57,294 bases of DNA from IMG/VR virus record IMGVR_UViG_3300017748_000009, positions 1-57,294 of that record; one strand, given 5' to 3'. The position numbers were made by a program, and so were the translations under genes. Below are positions 19,471 through 27,763 of the stretch, piece after piece. How positions within the stretch are numbered: the first letter of the stretch is position 1; every line of letters begins with the position of its first letter. The notes under the pieces are model-generated. The model did no database searches. It saw nothing but the letters and a program-made list of their open reading frames with translations, and was not told the origin of the DNA. Source of the DNA: a virus.

Positions 19471-21902
19471 AAAATGTAACAGTAGACATTAAATCTGCAT
19501 CTTTCCCCGACCAATTTGTATCTGATGCGGAAAAGGCAACTACAGAGTATGGATTAAAAGTTGGACAAGCAATACAATATGAATGGTTTAGAAGAGATGG
19601 AATGAGTTGTAGATTCTACAATCAGTTTCGTAATTTTCATAAACTTAAATTGTATGCAAGGGGTGAGCAGTCAATTAAGAAATACAAAAACGAGTTAGCT
19701 GTAGATGGTGACTTGTCATACCTAAACCTTGATTGGACTCCGGTTCCTATAATACCTAAGTTTGTGGATATTGTAGTGAACGGAATGTCTGATAGACTTT
19801 TTAAGGTGAATGCATATGCTCAAGATGCAATGTCTCAAGCTAAAAGAAGTAAATATCAGGATATGATAGAAGCCCAAATGGTTTCTAAAGAATTTCTAGG
19901 AAAAATAAAAGAACAAACTAGTGTAGACCCTTTTACTGTTTCTCCCGAAGAGCTTCCAAATACCGATGAGGAGCTATCTTTATATATGCAATTAAACTAT
20001 AAGCCATCTATTGAGATAGCAGAAGAAGAAGCTATTAACACAATGTTTGAAGAAAATCATTACATTGATTTAAGAAAAAGATTTGATTACGATTTAACAG
20101 TATTAGGGATAGGAGTAGCAAAGCACGAGTTCCTGCCCGGGTCAGGAGTTCAGGTAAGTTATGTTGACCCTGCTAATATAGTTTATAGCTATACGGAAGA
20201 CCCTCACTTTAAAGATTGTTTCTATTGGGGTGAAGTAAAAACTCTTCCAATGACTGAGTTAATAAAGATTGACCCTACATTAACTAAAGAGGATTTAGAA
20301 AAAATTAGTAAATACAGTCAAAATTGGTATGACTATTATAATGTAGCTCAGTTTTATGAGAATGATATGTTCTATAGAGATACTTGTACATTACTATACT
20401 TTAATTATAAGTCTACAAACAAAATAGTTTACAAGAAAAAAATAATGGAAACCGGTGGAAGTAAGGTTGTTGAAAAAGATGACCAATTTAACCCACCGCA
20501 GGAAGCTATGGATGAAGGACGTTTTGAGAAAATAGAGAAAACTATTGACGTTTGGTATGATGGAGTAATGGTTATGGGTACCAATATAATATTAAAGTGG
20601 GAAATGGCACAAAATATGGTACGACCTAAATCTGCTAGTCAACACGCACTACCCAACTATGTAGCTGTAGCCCCAAGAATGTATAAGGGAGTTATTGAGT
20701 CTTTAGTTAGGCGAATGATACCTTTTGCTGATTTGATTCAAATAACCCACCTGAAACTTCAACAAGTTATTTCTAGAGTTGTTCCTGATGGGGTGTTTAT
20801 AGATGCCGATGGATTAAACGAAGTGGATTTAGGAACAGGTAATGCGTATAATCCTGAAGATGCTTTGAGATTATACTTTCAGACCGGTTCTGTTATTGGT
20901 AGAAGCTATACTCAAGACGGTGACTTTAATCAAGCAAGAGTACCTATTAAAGAAATATCTACAGGTTCAGGGGCAAGTAAAACACAAATGTTAATTTCTA
21001 ATTATAATTATTATTTAAATATGATTAGAACTGTAACCGGATTAAATGAAGCTCGTGACGGAAGTTTACCTGACCCTAATTCTTTAGTTGGTCTTCAAAA
21101 ACTTGCATCCTTAAACTCAAATGTAGCTACACGACATATATTGGATGGTAGTTTATTTATATATAGAAGTCTTGCAGAAGCGTTAACTTATAGAGTTGCG
21201 GATGTATTGGAGTATGCTGACTTTAAAGATGATTTTGTAAATAAAATAGGAAAATATAATGTAAGTATACTAAATGATATATCAGATTTATATATATATG
21301 ACTTCGGTATATTTATTGAAGTTGCTCCTGATGAAGAACAAAAAGCACAACTTGAACAAAACATTCAAATGGCTTTATCAAAAGGAGATATTAACTTAGA
21401 AGATGCAATAGACATAAGGGAAATCAAAAACCTAAAACTTGCTAATCAGCTTTTAAAATTAAAGAGAAAACAAAAGCAAGAAAGAGAAGATACTATGGCT
21501 ATGCAAAAACAAGCTATGACTGCACAGCAGCAATTAAAGTCTCAAGAAATGGCTTCTCAAATGGCTATGCAAAAAATGCAATTAGAAGGGCAGCAAAAAA
21601 TGCAAATTAAACAAGCGGAGATAGCTTTTGAAATAGAGAAAATGAATAATGAAGCTCTATTGAAATCTAGATTAATGGCAGAAGAGTTTAATTACAATCA
21701 ACAACTGCGAGGTGTTTCAGAACAAGCTTTAGCGTTTAGAGAGGGAGAAAGAGATACGGCTAAAAAAGATAGAATATCTCAGCAAAACACTCAGCAGTCA
21801 AAATTAATAAACCAAAGAAAGAATAATCTTCCCCCTCAAAATTTTGAGTCTAATGAAGATAGTCTAGATGGTTTTGACTTAGCAGAATTTGACCCAAGAT
21901 AG
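19467..21902 (+). CDS. Portal protein
   Basis: 811 aa, encoded directly after terL. The long N-terminal clip/stem region includes PVPIIPKFVDIVVNGMSDRL (about 90-110) and a wing domain. GTGNAYNPEDALRLYFQTGS and the segment TQMLISNYNYYLNMIRTVTG, then GLNEARDGSLPDPNSLVGLQ (about 530), are typical of large portals from podovirus-like Bacteroidota phages. The C-terminal 140 residues are a Gln/Met/Lys-rich coiled coil (AMQKQAMTAQQQLKSQEMAS), as in portals with a barrel extension. It forms the dodecameric DNA channel and packaging motor dock. Confidence 0.88.
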   Translation: MKNVTVDIKSASFPDQFVSDAEKATTEYGLKVGQAIQYEWFRRDGMSCRFYNQFRNFHKLKLYARGEQSIKKYKNELAVDGDLSYLNLDWTPVPIIPKFVDIVVNGMSDRLFKVNAYAQDAMSQAKRSKYQDMIEAQMVSKEFLGKIKEQTSVDPFTVSPEELPNTDEELSLYMQLNYKPSIEIAEEEAINTMFEENHYIDLRKRFDYDLTVLGIGVAKHEFLPGSGVQVSYVDPANIVYSYTEDPHFKDCFYWGEVKTLPMTELIKIDPTLTKEDLEKISKYSQNWYDYYNVAQFYENDMFYRDTCTLLYFNYKSTNKIVYKKKIMETGGSKVVEKDDQFNPPQEAMDEGRFEKIEKTIDVWYDGVMVMGTNIILKWEMAQNMVRPKSASQHALPNYVAVAPRMYKGVIESLVRRMIPFADLIQITHLKLQQVISRVVPDGVFIDADGLNEVDLGTGNAYNPEDALRLYFQTGSVIGRSYTQDGDFNQARVPIKEISTGSGASKTQMLISNYNYYLNMIRTVTGLNEARDGSLPDPNSLVGLQKLASLNSNVATRHILDGSLFIYRSLAEALTYRVADVLEYADFKDDFVNKIGKYNVSILNDISDLYIYDFGIFIEVAPDEEQKAQLEQNIQMALSKGDINLEDAIDIREIKNLKLANQLLKLKRKQKQEREDTMAMQKQAMTAQQQLKSQEMASQMAMQKMQLEGQQKMQIKQAEIAFEIEKMNNEALLKSRLMAEEFNYNQQLRGVSEQALAFREGERDTAKKDRISQQNTQQSKLINQRKNNLPPQNFESNEDSLDGFDLAEFDPR

Positions 21903-21928
21903 TTGAAAAAACGCATAGAATAATTTAT

Positions 21929-21936
21929 TAACTTTG
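21929..21936 (+). promoter_or_regulatory. Promoter -7 box before scaffold and capsid genes
   Basis: TAACTTTG with a TTG at 21903-21905 (23-base spacer), 17 bases before the ATG at 21953. It lies in a 50-base gap after the portal gene, so capsid and scaffold can be made in excess. Confidence 0.55.
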
Positions 21937-21952
21937 TATAAAATTAAATTAA

Positions 21953-23101
21953 ATGGATATAATAGTAAAAGACCTTGGGTCTGTTGAAGAAAAATCAGCA
22001 GCTCAAAAAGAAGAAGAGGTTCTAAATAAAGTTTCTGAAGTTAATGAAGCAGATGAAACGAAAGAACCCACCGTGGATAGTGTAGTTGATTCTACTCCAA
22101 CGGAACAAAGTAGTGAAGAGGCTCCGGTTGATACACTAAAAGAAAATATTAAAACTCCTGTTCCTGAGTTAAACGAGGAACAAGTTCTTGATTTTATCAA
22201 GAATAGATATGACAAAGATGTGTCATCGGTTGAAGACTTATTAGCAAAGAAAGAAGCTAATATGGAAATGCCGGAAGATGTAAGTGCATATCTAGAGTAT
22301 AGAAAAAAGACAGGTCGAGGATTTGAGGATTATGTTAAATTAAACAGAAACTTCAAAGAAATGGACGAAACGCAGCTTCTGCGAGAATATTATTCAGCAA
22401 CTGAAGAAGATTTAGATGCAGAAGATATTCAATACATGATGGAGGATTTTTCGTATGATAACGAACTAGACGAAGAGAATGTAGTAAAGAAAAAGAAGTT
22501 AGCGTTTAAAAAAGAGATTGGTAAAGCTCGAAAGTTTTTTGAGCAACAAAAAGAGATGTATAAGGAACCCCTTGAGTCAAGCACGGTTTCTGTCTCTAAT
22601 GAGCAAAAAGAACAGCTCGAAGCTTATGACCAATATGTTAAGGATGCTCAAACCTATGAAGAAGAAGCTAAAAGAAAACGAGAGTGGTTCTTGAAAAAGA
22701 CTGACGAGGTTTTCAACACAGAGTTCAAAGGTTTTGACTTTAAAGTTGGTGAAGACAAAGTATTAACTTTTCTACCTTCTAAGGATGTGGCAGAAATTAA
22801 GAATGGTAATTTAGACGTAAACTTTTTATATAAAGATTTTATGGATGAAAAAACAGGATTAATAAAAAACACATCAGGATACCATAGGGCAATATCCGTA
22901 GCACGAAATCCGGAAAGGTTTGCTAAGTTCTTTTATGAGCAAGGTAAATCGGATGCAACAGAAGACGTGGCAAAAAAAATAAAAAATGTCAATATGTCAT
23001 CGAGGAATACTCCTCAAGTTGTACAGAAAGATGGAATGCAAATTAAGGCTCTCAACCCAAGTGAAGGAAGAGGACTTAAAATTAGAAGTAATAAAAAGTA
23101 A
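21953..23101 (+). CDS. Probable scaffolding protein
   Basis: 382 aa, very acidic. The first 85 residues are low-complexity Glu/Ser/Val (AAQKEEEVLNKVSEVNEADE), followed by long charged helices (about 90-250, with LLREYYSATEEDLDAEDIQY) and a basic C-terminal end (LKIRSNKK). The order portal - acidic coiled coil - major capsid is the classic place and composition of a capsid scaffold. The basic C-terminus would bind the capsid protein. No protease motif seen. Confidence 0.8.
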   Translation: MDIIVKDLGSVEEKSAAQKEEEVLNKVSEVNEADETKEPTVDSVVDSTPTEQSSEEAPVDTLKENIKTPVPELNEEQVLDFIKNRYDKDVSSVEDLLAKKEANMEMPEDVSAYLEYRKKTGRGFEDYVKLNRNFKEMDETQLLREYYSATEEDLDAEDIQYMMEDFSYDNELDEENVVKKKKLAFKKEIGKARKFFEQQKEMYKEPLESSTVSVSNEQKEQLEAYDQYVKDAQTYEEEAKRKREWFLKKTDEVFNTEFKGFDFKVGEDKVLTFLPSKDVAEIKNGNLDVNFLYKDFMDEKTGLIKNTSGYHRAISVARNPERFAKFFYEQGKSDATEDVAKKIKNVNMSSRNTPQVVQKDGMQIKALNPSEGRGLKIRSNKK

Positions 23102-23131
23102 AAAACAATTAAAAATTAAAAATTAGAAATT

Positions 23132-24616
23132 ATGGCAGGAAGTTTAGCAGCAACTCCCGGTTTCTCGTTGCAGCCAAGTGCACAACAAGTACCGTTGGAG
23201 TCAAACTATATTACCAACTTTGACTTTTTGAATCAGTATCTACCCGATACATATGAGAAAGAATTTGAAAGATATGGTAATAGAACTCTTTCATCATTTA
23301 TAAAAATGGTGGGGGCAGAAATGCCTTCTAACTCTGACCTTATCAAATGGGCAGAACAAGGAAGGTTACATATCAAATATACAAGCGTAACATCAGCAGG
23401 AGCAGCAGGTGCAACAACAGCTACGTTAACCGTTACTGATTCCCCAATTGGGACTAACCCGGCAGGTACAGTTACTACAGGTGCAAATCCTTACTCTGTT
23501 GATGCAGCAATTGCAATCAGAGTAGGACAAACAGTTGTAATATCTGACAATGCAGGTGGTGGCGAAAACAAAGCAGTTGTTACAAGCGTATCTACAGCAG
23601 CAGGTGGTAACGGTGTAGATTTTGATGTAGCATACTACGAATCAGCAGGACAAGTAACAGCAGGTCCATTCACCGTATTTATTTACGGTTCTGAATTCCA
23701 AAAAGGAACAGCAGGAATGCAAGGTTCTTTGGAATCTGATGACTATATCTTTGAAAACAACCCAATCATCCTAAAGGACACTTACTTGGTAAATGGTTCT
23801 GACATGGCTCAAATTGGTTGGATTGAAATTTCAACAGAAGATGGTGGTTCAGGTTACCTATGGTATTTAAAATCAGAGCATGAAACAAGGTTAAGATTTG
23901 ATGATTACCTAGAAACATCTATGATTGAAGCAGTACCGGCAGAAAACCCTGTAGGTGGTGTACAGTCAGGAGCTTCAGCAGCAGGACTAATTGGTTCTGA
24001 AGGTGTATTCCACGCAGTCGGAACACGAGGAAACTTGTGGGGCGGTGGAAACCCTGATGCATTAGAAGACTTTGATGCAGTTATTGATAGATTAGACAAG
24101 CAAGGTGCAATTGAAGAAAACGTAATATTTGTCAACAGACAATTCGGTTTCGATATTGACGATATGTTAGCAGCTCAGAACTCTTATGGAGCAGGTGGTA
24201 CATCTTACGGATTGTTTGACAATGACGAAGAGATGGCACTTAACTTAGGTTTCACAGGATTCCGTAGAGGTTATGACTTCTACAAGTCTGATTGGAAATA
24301 CCTAAATGACCCAACTATGAGAGGTGGTTTAACTACCAACCCTATTGTTGTAGGTTCAGGTGCTATTACAGGTTTATTAGTACCGGCAGGTTCTACTAGT
24401 GTTTATGACCAAGTTATGGGTAAAAATGCTAAGAGACCATTCTTGCACGTTAGATATAGAGCTTCAGAAACTGAAGACAGACGTTACAAGACTTGGATTA
24501 CAGGTTCTGCAGGTGGTGCAGCCACTACAGACATTGATGAGATGAGAGTTAATTTCTTATCTGAAAGATGTGTTTGTGTAATGGGTGCAAACAACTTTGT
24601 ACTATTCGAAGAGTAG
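23132..24616 (+). CDS. Major capsid protein
   Basis: 494 aa, between scaffold and head-completion genes. The N-arm is Gln/Pro-rich (SLQPSAQQVPLESNYITNFD), followed by FEKYG-type helix EFERYGNRTLSSFIKMVGAE, a Gly/Ala/Thr-rich insertion domain (about 85-180) and a strand-helix body with SEHETRLRFDDYLETSMIEA. It ends in CVCVMGANNFVLFEE. The codon use is noticeably more GC-balanced and repeat-free than its neighbours, as expected for the most highly translated gene. It has its own terminator (24630-24665) and a promoter upstream of the scaffold. Confidence 0.88.
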   Translation: MAGSLAATPGFSLQPSAQQVPLESNYITNFDFLNQYLPDTYEKEFERYGNRTLSSFIKMVGAEMPSNSDLIKWAEQGRLHIKYTSVTSAGAAGATTATLTVTDSPIGTNPAGTVTTGANPYSVDAAIAIRVGQTVVISDNAGGGENKAVVTSVSTAAGGNGVDFDVAYYESAGQVTAGPFTVFIYGSEFQKGTAGMQGSLESDDYIFENNPIILKDTYLVNGSDMAQIGWIEISTEDGGSGYLWYLKSEHETRLRFDDYLETSMIEAVPAENPVGGVQSGASAAGLIGSEGVFHAVGTRGNLWGGGNPDALEDFDAVIDRLDKQGAIEENVIFVNRQFGFDIDDMLAAQNSYGAGGTSYGLFDNDEEMALNLGFTGFRRGYDFYKSDWKYLNDPTMRGGLTTNPIVVGSGAITGLLVPAGSTSVYDQVMGKNAKRPFLHVRYRASETEDRRYKTWITGSAGGAATTDIDEMRVNFLSERCVCVMGANNFVLFEE

Positions 24617-24629
24617 TATAAACAATAAT

Positions 24630-24665
24630 GATAAGGGTACCTTCGGGTACCCCTATCTTTTTTTT
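24630..24665 (+). terminator. Strong intrinsic terminator after the capsid gene
   Basis: GATAAGGGTACC (24630-24641), TTCG tetraloop (24642-24645), GGTACCCCTATC (24646-24657), eleven pairs with one A-C mismatch, followed by a run of eight T. The UUCG loop makes it very stable. It bounds a scaffold-capsid transcript. Confidence 0.92.
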
Positions 24666-24689
24666 ATAATATAATTAAATTTTAATCTA

Positions 24690-25436
24690 ATGAAAAACAA
24701 AAAAGAAATTAAAGACAGAGCCTATAGGCTCACACGAGGTAAAGCTCCACTAAGTTTTATGCTTCCCTCAAAAAGTACAAAACGTAAACCACTCCTTTGG
24801 TTTGACGAAGAAAACGGTTTAAACCGTGAATTAAGATACGCAACTAATCAACAAAGTCCTTTTAAAGAAGAGCAAGATGGCAATGCTATTGTTACTCCTA
24901 TTGTGTTTGAAATGGGCTTATTAAATGTTCCTAAAAGAAATCAGGCACTACAAAGTTTCTTGTCTTATCACCCATTAAATGGTAATAAGTTTGAAGAAGT
25001 AGATTTAGCTAAAGATGCTGCAAAAGTTGTAGAAGACTTAAATGTAGAAGTTGATGCTTTAATCGCAGCTAAAGAATTATCTATTGAGCAAATGGAAATG
25101 ATAGGTAAAGTAATACTACATGGTGATGTATCTAAAATGTCTACTGCAGAATTAAAAAGGGATATGTTAATGTTCGCTAAGAATTATCCACAAGATTTTT
25201 TGAATTCGATTAGCGACCCATCAATTCAACTACACTCAACTATTCAAACCTTTTTTGACGAAAAGTTTTTAATATTTAAAAATCAAAAAAAGGATGTATA
25301 CTTTAATCTACCTTCAAATAAGAAAAGATTGATAACCATTCCGTTTGGTGAAGACCCAATATATGTTTTGTCATCATACTTTAAAACTGATGAAGGTATT
25401 GACAGGTTAGAATACTTGGAAAAAAAGCTTGTCTAG
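24690..25436 (+). CDS. Head-associated protein of unknown function (248 aa)
   Basis: Basic N-terminus (MKNKKEIKDRAYRLTRGKAP), LSFMLPSKSTKRKPLLWFDE (about 21-40), then a helix-rich middle (AAKDVVEDLNVEVDALI-like, about 110-180) and a C-terminal segment ending DEGIDRLEYLEKKLV. It follows the major capsid gene, as a similarly sized protein does in crAss-like phages. Likely a head-completion or head-fibre protein, role not certain. It starts after the terminator, so it depends on read-through or a weak promoter. Confidence 0.7.
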   Translation: MKNKKEIKDRAYRLTRGKAPLSFMLPSKSTKRKPLLWFDEENGLNRELRYATNQQSPFKEEQDGNAIVTPIVFEMGLLNVPKRNQALQSFLSYHPLNGNKFEEVDLAKDAAKVVEDLNVEVDALIAAKELSIEQMEMIGKVILHGDVSKMSTAELKRDMLMFAKNYPQDFLNSISDPSIQLHSTIQTFFDEKFLIFKNQKKDVYFNLPSNKKRLITIPFGEDPIYVLSSYFKTDEGIDRLEYLEKKLV

Positions 25437-25442
25437 ATTTAT

Positions 25443-25450
25443 TATCTTTG
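25443..25450 (+). promoter_or_regulatory. Promoter -7 box
   Basis: TATCTTTG followed by TACTTATTAACTC, 30 bases before the ATG at 25480. Possible upstream TTG at 25416-25418 with a 24-base spacer. Confidence 0.5.
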
Positions 25451-25479
25451 TACTTATTAACTCATAAATTTTTTTTATT

Positions 25480-25755
25480 ATGAACAAGTATGCAAAAATA
25501 ATCAAAGAAGAAGGTTCGGACTTTATATCTCTAAATAATGTTGCCTCTTGCTATATTAATGATGTTGACGAAATAATCGTTGCTTATGAAAATGGTTCGA
25601 CAATCAACATTGCATCAGCGTCTTTTTTAATACAACAGGACTTATCAACTGTATTTGACGTAATTAAAAGTGCTCAAGAAGATAAATGGAGTAAAGTACT
25701 ATATGAAGTACCTCCATTAACTCAGCCTGTAGACGCAGTAACATTTACCTTTTAA
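25480..25755 (+). CDS. Small virion-region protein (91 aa)
   Basis: Beta-rich N-terminus (FISLNNVASCYINDVDEIIV) and a helix (IKSAQEDKWSKVLYEV), ending TQPVDAVTFTF. It resembles the next gene in size and general arrangement (strands, then a helix of about 15, then a strand), so the two may be distant paralogues. Located between capsid and connector genes, it is perhaps a head decoration or joining protein. Confidence 0.7.
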   Translation: MNKYAKIIKEEGSDFISLNNVASCYINDVDEIIVAYENGSTINIASASFLIQQDLSTVFDVIKSAQEDKWSKVLYEVPPLTQPVDAVTFTF

Positions 25756-25767
25756 AACTTAGAAACT

Positions 25768-26013
25768 ATGATGAATAAATTTTTAGAAATTGGAGATTAC
25801 GTTTTTGGTGGAAGTATAATGTATGTTGGTCTAAGTGCAGGAGTTTTAACCCTAAACTATGCGGACAAGAAATTTTCCCTTTCCGGGGGCGGTCAATTTG
25901 TAGCTACCGATAAAGATGCTATTGAAAAAGCTCTTGTAACCGTTTGGGAACAATCGTACACTCGGTCAACCACTAAAGTAAACTTAAGTCAAGCAATAAC
26001 ACTAGTTGAATAA
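25768..26013 (+). CDS. Small virion-region protein (81 aa)
   Basis: MMNKFLEIGDYVFGGSIMYV... strands, then a helix (KDAIEKALVTVWEQSYTRST) and a final strand KVNLSQAITLVE. Glycine-rich centre (SLSGGGQFV). Probably related in fold to its neighbour at 25480. It is followed by an intrinsic terminator, so this pair forms a short unit. Confidence 0.7.
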   Translation: MMNKFLEIGDYVFGGSIMYVGLSAGVLTLNYADKKFSLSGGGQFVATDKDAIEKALVTVWEQSYTRSTTKVNLSQAITLVE

Positions 26014-26037
26014 CAATCGTTTTGCTAAAAAACTATA

Positions 26038-26070
26038 AGAGGGCTAAAAAATTAGTCCTCTTTTTTTTTT
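26038..26070 (+). terminator. Intrinsic terminator
   Basis: AGAGGGCTAA (26038-26047), loop AAAA, TTAGTCCTCT (26052-26061), ten pairs including one G-T, then a run of ten T. It closes the 25480-26013 unit. Confidence 0.92.
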
Positions 26071-26073
26071 GTT

Positions 26074-26081
26074 TATCTTTG
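26074..26081 (+). promoter_or_regulatory. Promoter -7 box after the terminator
   Basis: TATCTTTG 17 bases before the ATG at 26098, directly behind the terminator. It restarts transcription of the connector and tail genes. Confidence 0.6.
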
Positions 26082-26097
26082 TATAAAAGATTTATAG

Positions 26098-26835
26098 ATG
26101 ATAAATTCAGTTAGGAATACAGTCTTGTCTATTCTGAATAAAAATAATTATGGTTATGTTTCCCCAACAGATTTTAACTTGTTTGCTAAACAGGCACAAT
26201 TAGATATATTTGAGGATTACTTTTACCAATATAATTATCAGATAAACAAAGAAAACTCAAGACAATCAGGTACAGGTTATGCCGATATTAAAAAAGGTTA
26301 TGAAGAAGTAATAGATACATTTTCTATAACTTCAGATTTAATTCAAGTGACTCCCGGAACACCGGGGGGAAATGCTTTTTTTATGCCTACTGTAGCTACT
26401 ACAGGTTTTGATTATTACCTTATTAACAAAGTATTATGTGGAACTAATTTTAGAGAGGCTGAAAGAGTTCATCAAAACAAAATAACATTATTGTCTCAGT
26501 CATTATTGACTGCGCCTAGTACAATGTACCCGGCTTATTCTCAGCAAGGCGGTGTGATTACTATCTTACCCACAACTTATCAAAATGTAGGAGATATATC
26601 TTGTCAATACATTAGGTATCCTAAAGACCCTGTTTGGACTTATATTACCTTATCGGCAGGAGAGCCTGTGTTTAACCAAACTGCTGCAGACTACCAAGAT
26701 TTTGAGCTACCTCTTGATGATGAGCCTTCTTTAATTATGAAAATATTACAGTATGCAGGGATGTCAATCAGGGAAATAGAAGCTGTTCAATTTGCAACAG
26801 GTCAAGAAAATATGGAAACCCAAAAAGAAAAGTAA
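26098..26835 (+). CDS. Head-tail connector / ring protein (245 aa)
   Basis: MINSVRNTVLSILNKNNYGY... an N-terminal helical bundle (DFNLFAKQAQLDIFEDYFYQ) typical of adaptor proteins, then a beta domain (GGVITILPTTYQNVGDISCQ, YIRYPKDPVWTYI) and a helical C-terminus (LIMKILQYAGMSIREIEAVQ). Order and size match the first ring (adaptor) protein of crAss-like and related phages, which binds below the portal. No catalytic motif. The next gene starts after 3 bases. Confidence 0.75.
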   Translation: MINSVRNTVLSILNKNNYGYVSPTDFNLFAKQAQLDIFEDYFYQYNYQINKENSRQSGTGYADIKKGYEEVIDTFSITSDLIQVTPGTPGGNAFFMPTVATTGFDYYLINKVLCGTNFREAERVHQNKITLLSQSLLTAPSTMYPAYSQQGGVITILPTTYQNVGDISCQYIRYPKDPVWTYITLSAGEPVFNQTAADYQDFELPLDDEPSLIMKILQYAGMSIREIEAVQFATGQENMETQKEK

Positions 26836-26838
26836 AAC

Positions 26839-27762
26839 ATGGCTTATATAACACAATATAAATATTACGAAAATGAAGGCAACTTTCCTGAAGATGCTAA
26901 TTGGGGTTCATACCAATATGTAAGCTTACAGGATGTTGTAACTAATTTTGAGTTAATGTATTCCGGAAATCATTCTCTTGTAAACAACGAAGAAAGATAT
27001 AAAATATTGTTTCACGCAAAAAGAGCAATACAAGAATTAAACTATGATGCTTTTAAAGAAATTAAAGTTTTAGAGTTAGATGTTTGTAAAACATTAAGAT
27101 TTGTATTACCATCCGACTATGTAAATTGGGTCAGAATATCCGTATTTAAAAATGGAATATTATATCCTTTAACAGAAAACATACAAATAAACTATGCTAA
27201 AGCATATTTACAAGATGATAAGTGCAGGATATTATTTGACCAAGATGGAAATATATTAAAACCTGAAAACTCAAATTTAGATTTAGCAAGAATAACAGGA
27301 GGTTTAAAAAGCTTATACCTAAACGATAATAGTATATTCGATGGTGAGCTAGGGTATAACTGCGATGGGTGTTGGTATTTTGATTATGAAATTGGTGCAA
27401 GATTTGGATTAAATACAGAAACTGCAAATGCAAATCCTACTTTTAGAATAGATAAGCAATCCGGGGTAATTAATTTTAGCTCAGGAATGTCCGGACAAAC
27501 CTGTGTTTTAGAGTATGTTTCGGATGGTATGGAAGAAGGAGACAATACTAAAATAACCGTTAACAAATTATTTGAAGAATACATTTATTCATACATTGAA
27601 TTTGCTATATTAAATTCTAAAGTAGGTGTACAAGAATATATTATTAATAGAGCACGAAAAAGAAAAAGTGCCCTGCTAAGAAATTCCAAAATAAGAATAA
27701 GCAATATACATCCGGGTAGACTACTTATGAGTCTTAGAGGAAGAGATAAATGGATAAAATAA
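26839..27762 (+). CDS. Second connector / ring protein (307 aa)
   Basis: An N-terminal helical domain (EERYKILFHAKRAIQELNYD, about 52-71) leads into strands (FKEIKVLELDVCKTLRFVLP, DYVNWVRISVFKNGILYPLT) and a C-terminal region ending RARKRKSALLRNSKIRISNI. This arrangement is the tail-tube-like (gp4/gp11-type) connector or second ring protein found after the adaptor in podovirus-like phages. Coupled to the following gene, which begins 2 bases later. Confidence 0.75.
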   Translation: MAYITQYKYYENEGNFPEDANWGSYQYVSLQDVVTNFELMYSGNHSLVNNEERYKILFHAKRAIQELNYDAFKEIKVLELDVCKTLRFVLPSDYVNWVRISVFKNGILYPLTENIQINYAKAYLQDDKCRILFDQDGNILKPENSNLDLARITGGLKSLYLNDNSIFDGELGYNCDGCWYFDYEIGARFGLNTETANANPTFRIDKQSGVINFSSGMSGQTCVLEYVSDGMEEGDNTKITVNKLFEEYIYSYIEFAILNSKVGVQEYIINRARKRKSALLRNSKIRISNIHPGRLLMSLRGRDKWIK

Positions 27763-27763
27763 T

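Noticed and set aside
23905-24135. Reverse frame opposite the capsid gene
   Set aside because: Shadow of a strongly supported gene; no start context.
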